A DNA stretch of 64,000 nt from Caldilineaceae bacterium (lineage in GTDB: Bacteria > Chloroflexota > Anaerolineae > Caldilineales > Caldilineaceae). The position numbers and the translations under genes are program-made. Below the pieces are notes generated by a model. That model was not told the DNA's origin. It made no database searches and saw nothing but the letters and a program-made list of their open reading frames with translations. Below, piece after piece: positions 1 through 6,754 of the stretch (position 1 is the stretch's first letter; the number at the start of each line of letters is the position of its first letter). The DNA is taken from positions 1 through 64,000 of the forward strand of contig JALHQH010000054.1 of assembly GCA_022842065.1 (NCBI GenBank), given 5' to 3'.

Positions 1-2
1 CC

Positions 3-308
3 ATGCTCACGGTGGTCGCCGTGGTTTTGAGCAATCTCGTCTCGAATGTGCCGGCCGTGCTGCTCTTTCGTCCCTTTGTTCCTCAATTTTCTAATCCGCC
101 GCAGGTCTGGCTTACGCTGGCGATGGCGACGACCTTGGCCGGCAACCTGACCTTGCTTGGCTCAGTCGCCAACCTGATTGTGGCCGAAAGTGCGCGGCGG
201 CAAGGGGTCAATCTTTCCTTTGGCGAATATCTCAAAGCGGGGCTGCCAATTACACTGCTGACCCTCAGCATCGGGGTTTTCTGGTTGATCATGCGCTTCG
301 CCAATTGA
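3..308 (+). CDS. Anion permease (ArsB/SLC13-type), C-terminal part
   Basis: This is the last 101 residues of an inner-membrane permease; the frame is open to the left edge, so the gene begins outside the window and the first Met is probably internal. Three hydrophobic segments are visible (about residues 1-27, 33-62 and 78-98). The motif SNLVSNVPAVLL and the later LAGNLTLLGSVANLIV are typical of the second half of ion-transporter-superfamily carriers such as ArsB, CitMHS and SLC13 proteins, where Asn/Pro-containing breaks in the helices form the substrate site. The substrate cannot be told from this fragment. The stop lies just upstream of a promoter for the next gene, so the two need not be cotranscribed. 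Confidence 0.7.
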   Translation: MLTVVAVVLSNLVSNVPAVLLFRPFVPQFSNPPQVWLTLAMATTLAGNLTLLGSVANLIVAESARRQGVNLSFGEYLKAGLPITLLTLSIGVFWLIMRFAN

Positions 309-332
309 CAGGATAAAAAATGACAGTACAAT
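305..332 (+). promoter_or_regulatory. Sigma-70-type promoter for the sortase gene
   Basis: TTGACA at 305-310 and TACAAT at 327-332 are separated by 16 bases. Transcription would begin near 339, which is downstream of the ATG at 331, so it favours the ATG at 379 as the start of the following gene. The -35 box overlaps the stop codon of the permease. Confidence 0.55.
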
Positions 333-378
333 GGGCGTAATTAACTTTTCTTATCCATCCCATGATTGGTCAGGACAC

Positions 379-999
379 ATGTTTTCACGCCAACCAGTTT
401 TCTTGTTACTGATCTGCCTCTTCATCCTCTGTGGGTGTGGCAGTTCGACCCCCCTGGCCAATCCAGTACAAGCGCAGAGTAATCAACCCGCCCCGCCGAT
501 CCAAGCCCCAAAATTGGCTCACCCCACCTATCGCGGTATGCTTCCCGATCGCCTGGTTGCCGCTGCCATCAAACTTGACACCAGCGTGGTTGAATTGGGT
601 TGGAGTACTAACAAAGATGCCGAGGGCCAGATTTTTAGCGAATGGGATGTGCCCGAATATGCCGCTGGCTGGCATAAAAATAGTGTACGCCTGGGCGAAG
701 TTGGGAATGTGGTCATGAGTGGCCACAACAACATTCTCGGTGCCGTTTTCCGGGATCTGGATAAGTTGGCAGCCGGCGATGAAGTGGACATCTGGTCCGG
801 GACAGAGCAATTTACCTATCGCGTGGACAAGGTTATGATCGTGCCCGAAAAGTATGCGTCAGAGGAGCAACGGCTTAATAACGCCAAATGGATCGGCACC
901 TTTGATGATAGCCGCTTGACCCTGGTCAGCTGTTGGCCGCGTGATGACAACACCCATCGGATTATTGTCATCGCCTATCCGGTGACGGCGCGCGGGTAA
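379..999 (+). CDS. Sortase with lipoprotein-type N-terminus
   Basis: A 206-residue sortase, a cysteine transpeptidase that joins surface proteins to the envelope or to each other. The catalytic triad is visible: His116 in VVMSGHNN, Cys185 in LTLVSC and Arg194 in THRIIVIA. The N-terminus (MFSRQP, then a run of about 12 hydrophobic residues) ends in L-C-G-C, which fits a lipobox with Cys20 as the lipidated residue; a Pro/Gln-rich linker follows to about residue 50. Start at 379 is chosen because the hydrophobic signal begins there and because a promoter -10 box overlaps the upstream ATG at 331. The class (D/E/F-like) cannot be fixed. No classic LPXTG substrate was noticed in the window. Confidence 0.8.
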   Translation: MFSRQPVFLLLICLFILCGCGSSTPLANPVQAQSNQPAPPIQAPKLAHPTYRGMLPDRLVAAAIKLDTSVVELGWSTNKDAEGQIFSEWDVPEYAAGWHKNSVRLGEVGNVVMSGHNNILGAVFRDLDKLAAGDEVDIWSGTEQFTYRVDKVMIVPEKYASEEQRLNNAKWIGTFDDSRLTLVSCWPRDDNTHRIIVIAYPVTARG

Positions 1000-1025
1000 A
1001 CGAATGCGCTGATTATTAGCTTTGG

Positions 1026-1607
1026 TCAGGCGCTTTGCTCAGTGCTGAATTGCGCCCGTAACTGATCCAGCCGCGCCGCCACATCGGGCCAGATGGCCGC
1101 ATCCTGCAGGCCGAAGAGTGTGAGCAGGTGTGCATCTTCGTTCGTATCCCGGTAGTAACGTTTGCGTAACCCCACCTCGACAAAGCCCAGCCCGGCATAA
1201 AAGTGACGTGCGGCTGTATTATGATGGCGCACCTCCAGCGTGGCACTTTGCGCGTTATTTTCACGCGCAACTGCCAGCATTTCCAGGAGTAACCATTCGC
1301 CTAACCGTTGGCGGCGCCAGGCGGGATGGGTGGCGATCACGACGATGTGGGTTTCGTCGCCCGGCAACCAGTAACCGCCATAGGCCAGCACGCCCGGCAA
1401 CAATTCATTGCTGGCGGCCGGACGGATGGCCCAGTAGGCACCTAGACTGCCCTGGGTGAGATCACGTGTATAAAAGGCTGTTGACCGTGGGGTGGGGAAG
1501 CTGGCCTGCTCGATTACATCGACGGCGGCCAGGTCGGCTACTGTTAGCCGGCCAAAGTGCAGGGCGTTGTGCAAAAGGGGGGCGGATGGGTTGGTCGTCA
1601 TTGGCAA
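1026..1607 (-). CDS. rimI: GNAT acetyltransferase, RimI-like
   Basis: A 193-residue GNAT-fold enzyme expected to transfer acetyl from acetyl-CoA to an amine; the best match in pattern is RimI, which acetylates the N-terminus of ribosomal protein S18. The acetyl-CoA loop is THPAWRRQRLGEWLL (R/Q-x-x-G-x-G/A form), followed by the motif-B region NTAARHFYAGLGFVEVGLRKRYY with the conserved Asn, Tyr and GF. About 35 extra residues sit at each end relative to E. coli RimI (148 aa). It is convergent with the sortase gene and stands alone. Substrate specificity is inferred only; other GNAT functions are possible. Confidence 0.7.
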   Translation of the reverse strand: MPMTTNPSAPLLHNALHFGRLTVADLAAVDVIEQASFPTPRSTAFYTRDLTQGSLGAYWAIRPAASNELLPGVLAYGGYWLPGDETHIVVIATHPAWRRQRLGEWLLLEMLAVARENNAQSATLEVRHHNTAARHFYAGLGFVEVGLRKRYYRDTNEDAHLLTLFGLQDAAIWPDVAARLDQLRAQFSTEQSA

Positions 1608-1653
1608 TTCTCATAAAAAGTTGGCGCGGTTTCTATTGCGAAAGTGTTTGCGC

Positions 1654-1735
1654 ACCGCCAAGCGCACAAAGAACGCAAAGCTTCGCAAAGATTCTGCTCT
1701 GAAGTTGCTGCGCGGAGCTTTGCGCGCTTGGCGGT
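1654..1735 (+). repeat. Inverted repeat (ACCGCCAAGCGC type)
   Basis: The arms ACCGCCAAGCGC at 1654-1665 and GCGCTTGGCGGT at 1724-1735 are perfect inverted copies; the spacer holds GCAAAG-type short repeats. It lies in the 445-bp gap between the acetyltransferase and larA, together with MITE copy 1. No gene is visible in that gap. Confidence 0.5.
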
Positions 1736-1764
1736 AGAAATTGTGTTTCGCAACAAGAACTAGC

Positions 1765-1915
1765 TATACTGAATGCAGAATGATCACCGTCGTTTCGCCT
1801 AGCGTGCGTCGCACTGACCAACCATTGTTTCCACGCCGTTCGATGCTGTGGTCAGTGCGACGCACGCGATCCTAGTTGCGGTCCAAACTCCGATTCTCAA
1901 CTTGACTTCAGTATA
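1765..1915 (+). mobile_element. MITE-like element, copy 1 (147 bp plus TA/TA)
   Basis: The element spans 1767-1913 and is flanked by TA on both sides (1765-1766 and 1914-1915). The ends are imperfect inverted repeats (TACTGAA outwards). Inside is a perfect 19-bp stem at 1802-1820 and 1849-1867 around a 28-nt loop. It is the same length as copies at 43430-43576 and 54029-54175, with closely similar outer parts. TA duplication and short ends suggest movement by an IS630/Tc1-mariner-type transposase encoded elsewhere. Its loop is in the opposite orientation to the loops of the other two copies. Confidence 0.75.
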
Positions 1916-2052
1916 GCACGCCTGCCGCGCAAGGACGCAGCCCGCGCTGCATTGCTAATCTATCACAACTAGGGCGATAGGGCAACGTGATCTATAATCA
2001 TGATCGCAAGGGCAACTGGGATTGGGTTTACAGGTGAAGGAGGAGTCGTAAG

Positions 2053-3342
2053 ATGAAGGTTGAACTAGCCTATGGCCGCACGGGCCTAACGGTCGAGCTG
2101 CCGGCAGAGACGGTGGTATTGACCTCGCACTTTATCGCTGGCGTCGCCGATGAAGCCGCCGCATTGCGTGCCGCCTTGGCCGCGCCCCTGGGCGCGCCAC
2201 CCCTCGCTACCCTTGTGCAACCGGGCGATAAAGTCGTTATCGTCCACACTGATATCACACGGGCTACGCCGAATGATCGGATCTTGCCGGTGTTGTTGGA
2301 CGTGTTGGCCGCGGCCGGGATCGCGCGCCAAGATATCACTTTGCTCAACGCACTGGGCACCCATCGCCCCCAGACTGAGCCAGAATTGCGCGAAATGTTA
2401 GGCGACCATATCGTCGATCACTACCGCTGCTTGCAACACGATGCCTTTGACGACGCCAATCTCGTCTATCTGGGGGAGACCAGCAATGGTCACCCTGTGC
2501 GGATTAACCGTACCTTCCACGAAGCTGATGTCAAGATCTTGACCGGTTTTATTGAACCCCACTTTTTTGCTGGCTTTAGTGGCGGACCCAAAGGCGTCTT
2601 GCCCTCGATTGCCGGCGCAGAGAGCGTCTTCACCAACCACGGTCTGGCCATGATCGCCGATCCCAAGGCAACCTGGGGCAATCTCGACGGCAATCCAATC
2701 TGGGCGGAGATGAGCCAAGCCGCGCAAATGGCGCAGCCTACCTTTCTGCTCAATGTCACCCTCAATACCCGCAAGCAGATCACAGGCGTCTTTGCCGGCG
2801 AGCTGTTGACCGCGCACGCGGCGGGCTGTGCCTTTGTGCGCGACAATGCCATGGTCGCGGTCGATGAACCGTACGACATTGTGATCACCACCAATAGCGG
2901 CTATCCGCTTGACCAGAATCTCTATCAATGTGTCAAAGGCATGAGCGCGGCACGCCAGATTGTGCGCCAGGGCGGTACGATTATCATGGCGGGTGCCTGT
3001 CATGATGGGCTGCCCGATCATGGTAAATATGCGGCGTTGTTGCGCCAAGGTGGCTCCCCACAAGGAGTACTCGATCTGATTGGGCAGCCCGGCTTTAGTG
3101 AGCATGACCAGTGGCAAGTGCAGATCCAGGCGCAGATCCAACTGCACGCTGATGTCTATGTCTATAGCGACGGGCTCAGTGACGCGCAGATCACCGGCGC
3201 GCTTTTTCAGCCTTGCCGTGATCTCGCCGCTACCGTTGCGCAGTTGCAACAACGCTATGGCCCCGGCTGCCGCATCTGCGTCCTGCCCGAAGGGCCATTA
3301 ACGATTGCCTATTTGCAAGCCGCGTCCGCCGTACGCCTGTAA
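2053..3342 (+). CDS. larA: Nickel-pincer lactate racemase family protein (LarA)
   Basis: A 429-residue cytosolic protein of the LarA (DUF2088) family, which isomerises 2-hydroxyacids such as D/L-lactate with a covalently bound nickel-pincer nucleotide. Family landmarks visible are GTHRPQT (first catalytic His), EPHFFAGFSGGPKG (second His and the Lys that binds the pincer) and the SIAGAESVFTNHG segment that follows. A strong ribosome site (GAAGGAGGAG, 2037-2045) precedes the ATG. The gene is followed by a cyanophycinase-like gene with its own ribosome site. No larB, larC or larE, needed to make the cofactor, is in this window. Many LarA homologs act on hydroxyacids other than lactate, so the substrate is open. 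Confidence 0.85.
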   Translation: MKVELAYGRTGLTVELPAETVVLTSHFIAGVADEAAALRAALAAPLGAPPLATLVQPGDKVVIVHTDITRATPNDRILPVLLDVLAAAGIARQDITLLNALGTHRPQTEPELREMLGDHIVDHYRCLQHDAFDDANLVYLGETSNGHPVRINRTFHEADVKILTGFIEPHFFAGFSGGPKGVLPSIAGAESVFTNHGLAMIADPKATWGNLDGNPIWAEMSQAAQMAQPTFLLNVTLNTRKQITGVFAGELLTAHAAGCAFVRDNAMVAVDEPYDIVITTNSGYPLDQNLYQCVKGMSAARQIVRQGGTIIMAGACHDGLPDHGKYAALLRQGGSPQGVLDLIGQPGFSEHDQWQVQIQAQIQLHADVYVYSDGLSDAQITGALFQPCRDLAATVAQLQQRYGPGCRICVLPEGPLTIAYLQAASAVRL

Positions 3343-3367
3343 TCCTGCAAACGACAAAGGAGCCATT

Positions 3368-4252
3368 GTGCCATCGATTGTTCCCCCCGGCTATACCCGG
3401 GGTCCCATTCTCTTTTTAGGGCCGAGCAGTGAGCCAAGCCAAGTGCAACCGCTGCTACAACGGTTTTGGGCCGAAGCCGGTGGCTATGGCGGGCGGCTGC
3501 TGTTGATTGGTGCCGGCAACCAACAACCGCTGGCCAGCTACCAACAGGCGCTCACGGCGATGGAAGCCGACACCGTACAAGGTCTAATGATTAATAACCG
3601 TGAGGCGGCCAACAGTGAGCCCAATCTGCGCCAGGTTGACGACGCGACTGGGATTTTGCTGGTGGTGGAGAATGGCCTGCAACTGGCCGGCTTGTTGGGC
3701 GGGACTGGCCTCGCCCAAGCACTGCGCCGGGCCAATGCGCGGGGCAAAACCATTGGGGGGGTAGGGCGCAGTGGGGCCGTCCTCTGTCAGCACATGATCG
3801 CGTATGAGACACGCATCGACCATCCGCACCCATTTTTGCAGCCGCAGCTGATCCAGTTTGCGCCGGGGTTGGGTTTGGTCAACCGGCTGGCGCTGGATGT
3901 CGAGCCGCACGCTACGACGGACTTGCATAGTGGGTTAGCGCGCCTGTTAACCGCGGTGGCCTACAACCCGTTCCTGGTCGGGGTGAGCCTGGAGGCGGAT
4001 ACCGGCATTGTGGTCTATCCTGACACCACCCTTGAAGTCTTTGGTCGCTATAATGTGATTGTGGTGGATGGCGGCCCGATTACCCATACCAGTCTGCATG
4101 CCAGCGACGAGACCCAGCCGCCCACTGTGCTCAATTCGACGGTGCATGTGCTCGCGCATGGCTATACCTTCAACTTTGACCAGCGTGTCGCCCATCCCCC
4201 ACCCTCCAGCGACATCCCCACCGAAGGGGCAACCGAGCACGTAACCTTTTGA
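3368..4252 (+). CDS. Cyanophycinase-like (peptidase S51) protein
   Basis: A 294-residue protein resembling cyanophycinase, the serine exopeptidase that cuts beta-Asp-Arg dipeptides from cyanophycin. The typical order is visible: an N-terminal GPILFLGPSSE strand, a central turn IGGVGRSGAVLCQHMI where the family normally has GGTSAGA, then GLGLVNRLALDVEPHATTDLHSGLARLLTAV and a final strand with IVVYPDTTLEV. GTG at 3368 is taken as the start because AAAGGAG (3356-3362) sits 5 bases upstream; a longer reading from 3305 would overlap larA. The nucleophile turn is altered, so activity is doubtful. No cyanophycin synthetase is in the window. It probably forms a two-gene unit with larA. Confidence 0.65.
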   Translation: MPSIVPPGYTRGPILFLGPSSEPSQVQPLLQRFWAEAGGYGGRLLLIGAGNQQPLASYQQALTAMEADTVQGLMINNREAANSEPNLRQVDDATGILLVVENGLQLAGLLGGTGLAQALRRANARGKTIGGVGRSGAVLCQHMIAYETRIDHPHPFLQPQLIQFAPGLGLVNRLALDVEPHATTDLHSGLARLLTAVAYNPFLVGVSLEADTGIVVYPDTTLEVFGRYNVIVVDGGPITHTSLHASDETQPPTVLNSTVHVLAHGYTFNFDQRVAHPPPSSDIPTEGATEHVTF

Positions 4253-4290
4253 GCCGCGGTTCAACTTATGTTCGGCCCGCTATATTTCTT

Positions 4291-4375
4291 AGGACTTACG
4301 CACAGCCCGGCGGCTGAGCGTGTCGCTCAAAAAGTCGCTGCAAAGCAGCAAGCCAGAGGACTGTGCGTAAGCCCT
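4291..4375. repeat. 85-bp inverted-repeat element (AGGACTTACGCACAG ends)
   Basis: The end sequence AGGACTTACGCACAG at 4291-4305 matches the reverse complement of 4361-4375 at 14 of 15 positions. Inner sequence is partly self-complementary around GTCGCT/AGCAG. It may be a miniature relict of an insertion sequence. It sits between two convergent genes and could also act as a terminator, though no T-run follows. Confidence 0.5.
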
Positions 4376-4379
4376 ATTT

Positions 4380-4814
4380 CTAATACTCGTCGATCCACTC
4401 TTCCTGTTCGCCGACGACTTTGAAACGCCGTTCCTGTGGGGCATCCTGGGGGGCGGGCAGGGCGGGATAGGCCGGCTGCATTCCCCCTCGCTCATAACCA
4501 CCATAGCCATAACCGTTTGGCATTTGCCCGCCTGGGTGGCCAGCGACCACGATGACAGGCGGTTGCTGTGGCATCTGATAATGGTATCCCTGCGGCAACT
4601 GCTGGTGCTGCCGTCCGTCAGGCTGTCGATACTCAGTACGCTCTTCGCGGCGGCGGTTGGAGGCTAACACCAATAAGGCCACCGGCAACCCGGCGATAAT
4701 CCCAAAGAGCACGCCCAACGCCATCCCAATCGCGTCCGCGCTCAGCCGTTCGCCAATGCGCCACGCCGCGATACTGATAAAGAGCAACGCTCCCAACACA
4801 ATCAACCGTTTCAT
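4380..4814 (-). CDS. Small two-TM protein with Pro/Gln/Gly-rich tail, unknown function
   Basis: A 144-residue protein I do not recognise. Residues about 4-18 and 30-51 are hydrophobic and would form two membrane helices; after the charged stretch NRRREERTEYR the rest is low-complexity, rich in Gln, Pro, Gly and Tyr (PQGYHYQMPQQPP, NGYGYGGYERGG), ending in an acidic GEQEEWIDEY. It lies 87 bp downstream of the FtsK-like ATPase gene on the same strand, so the two may share a transcript; a membrane anchor or regulator of that ATPase is conceivable but unproven. Confidence 0.6.
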   Translation of the reverse strand: MKRLIVLGALLFISIAAWRIGERLSADAIGMALGVLFGIIAGLPVALLVLASNRRREERTEYRQPDGRQHQQLPQGYHYQMPQQPPVIVVAGHPGGQMPNGYGYGGYERGGMQPAYPALPAPQDAPQERRFKVVGEQEEWIDEY

Positions 4815-4901
4815 GTTTGCACTCGATTTCTGATTTCAAGATGGGTAACGTAATCCGTGATGCTTACTGCATCAAAAAATGGTAGGTAAAGGCGGCTTGG
4901 G

Positions 4902-6062
4902 TTAACCCGCGGTGCGCTTACTATCCGGCAGCAAGCGGCCAAAGAGATTTTTGAGCAGTGAGCCACCTGCCGGCGCGGGGGTCGCGCGTGGGGTGGTAGG
5001 GGCGGCGGGGGCTTCCACCACCAGGTCCGCCCACCGCCGCGAGGTGCGCCCACCACTACAGAGCTGGGCACCGATGGCTTTGAGATCCTGGGGCCCCACC
5101 CAGGCGGCCTGAAAGCGCACCTGGTCGCCTTTGGCAATCAGCAGGAAATCACCCTTGCCTTCCAGCTTTTCGGCGCCACTATCATTCATGCCCGTCGCGT
5201 AGCGCGCTTCGTCGCGGCTGGCCACCGTGCCGACCAGCCGGACCGGGAAGTTTGCCTTCATCGCGCCGCCGATCAGTGCCGCGGTCGGTTTTTGCGTGCA
5301 CGCGACCAGGTGGATGCCCGCCTCGCGGCCACGCTGGCTCAGGCGCGTGAGGATCGCTTCTACTTCGCGCCCACCGGTCTGCAACAGATCGGCCAGCTCA
5401 TCGACCGCGACGATCAATTTGGGATGGCTGACGCCCCCTTGGTCGCGCCGCTCCATTTCCTCGACCAGCCAGCGCAGACGTGCAATCGCGTCGGCCGGCG
5501 TGGTGGCAATCGCGCCGAGGACATGGGGCAGGGTGGCCAGTGGGCCGAAGCCGCGTCCCTTGGGGTCAATCAAAATGAGCTGCAACTCCCCTTGGCGATT
5601 GTGCATGGCCAGCGAGGTTAGCAGTGTCCGGGCTAGTGCCGTCTTGCCGGAACCAGTGGTGCCGGCGATGAGGACATGCGAAACATCCGGTGCCGTCAGC
5701 CGTAGCAACAGGGGGGTCCCATTCGCTTCCACTCCCAATACGCCAGTGACCGGCGGTACCGTCGCCAGCCGTGCACAGAGCGGGAGCAAACGTACGGGCG
5801 CGGCATGGGTGCGTGGCACCTCGACATTGATCGCGCCACCTTGCCGGTACACCCTGGCCTCGCGCATGCCCAAGGCCAGTGCGATCTCCTCGGCCAGGGA
5901 CGCGACCTTATTGACTTTGGTGCCCATTTGGGTCGTCAACTGGAAACGAATAAAGCGGGGGGTCACCGTGCCGCCATTGACGCGGCCGGTTACTTTGTGT
6001 CGCGCCAGAACCGCCTCAATGCGGTCGGCCTGCATCTCCAGGGTGCGTTTGCGGTAAGCCAT
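4902..6062 (-). CDS. Compact FtsK/SpoIIIE-type DNA-translocase ATPase
   Basis: A 386-residue soluble ATPase of the FtsK/HerA type. An N-terminal alpha/beta part (residues 1-120; [30 protein letters not shown]) matches the domain that precedes the motor in FtsK. Walker A is [13 protein letters not shown] (133-144) and Walker [13 protein letters not shown] (216-227), followed by [18 protein letters not shown], the usual arginine-finger and sensor region. There is no membrane domain and no recognisable winged-helix gamma domain; the tail is Ala/Pro-rich. The start at 6062 is preferred because GGTGAGGAAAA lies just upstream; an in-frame ATG at 6089 would add nine residues. Small FtsK-like proteins of this kind also occur in plasmids and integrated elements, so a role in DNA transfer is possible. 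Confidence 0.8.
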   Translation of the reverse strand: MAYRKRTLEMQADRIEAVLARHKVTGRVNGGTVTPRFIRFQLTTQMGTKVNKVASLAEEIALALGMREARVYRQGGAINVEVPRTHAAPVRLLPLCARLATVPPVTGVLGVEANGTPLLLRLTAPDVSHVLIAGTTGSGKTALARTLLTSLAMHNRQGELQLILIDPKGRGFGPLATLPHVLGAIATTPADAIARLRWLVEEMERRDQGGVSHPKLIVAVDELADLLQTGGREVEAILTRLSQRGREAGIHLVACTQKPTAALIGGAMKANFPVRLVGTVASRDEARYATGMNDSGAEKLEGKGDFLLIAKGDQVRFQAAWVGPQDLKAIGAQLCSGGRTSRRWADLVVEAPAAPTTPRATPAPAGGSLLKNLFGRLLPDSKRTAG

Positions 6063-6754
6063 AGGATTTTCCTCACCTGTACCGTTCAATCATTTGATGT
6101 GGGACTCATGCAAAACCATTATCGTTGGTTTGACCAGTGGCGGCACCAACGACTGTTTTGACATGAACCCACGTTGATCGACCCGTGTGGTCGATTTGTG
6201 CTGTGTGGTGTGGAGGGCTCGCTGGGGTCGCTTGCGATTGGCAATGGGCCAAAACAGGCGACCAATACAAAATGCCTGGTGTCAACACGCCGCGCAACGG
6301 GATCACCATGACCGGATCGATCAATGCCGTTGGTTTGTGGGCGGCCAACCGGCCGTTCACAAGGGCGTGCACACCAGGCTAATATTCAGGCTCGCAATAA
6401 TTGATTAGGGTAACTACGAGCCTAGTGCTCATGTTTAGAATACATGTTCTATTCGATTGAGCATAAGAATACGAACCTTTGTTCTATTTGTCAAATTGAA
6501 TATTGGCCGCGCGCACGCTTTGTGCTACGTATTTTGGCGGAAAGTGGCGTGGATTGGGGAACGAAAGAGGTTAGGGGTGCGTTACGGGGCGAATTTTACG
6601 CTGGCGCGGCGGATCGAGTCACGGAGTGACGGCAGACGGTAGCCGCAGGTTTCAACCTGCGGTCAGGGAATCCGCTGGACCCCAGCCTTAAAAGGCTGGG
6701 CTACCGTCTGCCGCCACGCCGTGGCTAATTCCGTAAAACTGCCTTGACACTATA
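6063..6754. other. 692-bp gap without a convincing gene
   Basis: Open frames here (for example 6106-6372 on the minus strand) lack recognisable domains and good ribosome sites. The only clear structure is the three-hairpin repeat at 6630-6713. A stretch around 6400-6560 is more AT-rich than its surroundings. Confidence 0.5.
6630..6713. repeat. REP-like repeat folding into a three-way junction
   Basis: Outer arms CGGCAGACGGTAGCC (6630-6644) and GGCTACCGTCTGCCG (6699-6713) are perfect inverted copies. Between them are two more hairpins: CCGCAGGTT/AACCTGCGG (6643-6662) and CCCAGCCTT/AAGGCTGGG (6681-6700). It sits downstream of selD. Confidence 0.65.

Noticed and set aside
331..378. Longer N-terminus of the sortase from ATG 331
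   Set aside because: The codons overlap the promoter -10 box, and the hydrophobic signal starts at 379.
379..999. Sortase as the enzyme that processes the PEP-CTERM-like protein
   Set aside because: PEP-CTERM signals are handled by exosortases, a different family; no evidence links the two here.
3305..3367. Longer cyanophycinase-like reading from 3305
   Set aside because: It would overlap the larA end and ignore a strong ribosome site placed 5 bases before GTG 3368.
6106..6372. 88-residue minus-strand frame in the 6.1-6.7 kb gap
   Set aside because: No domain, no ribosome site, low-complexity composition.
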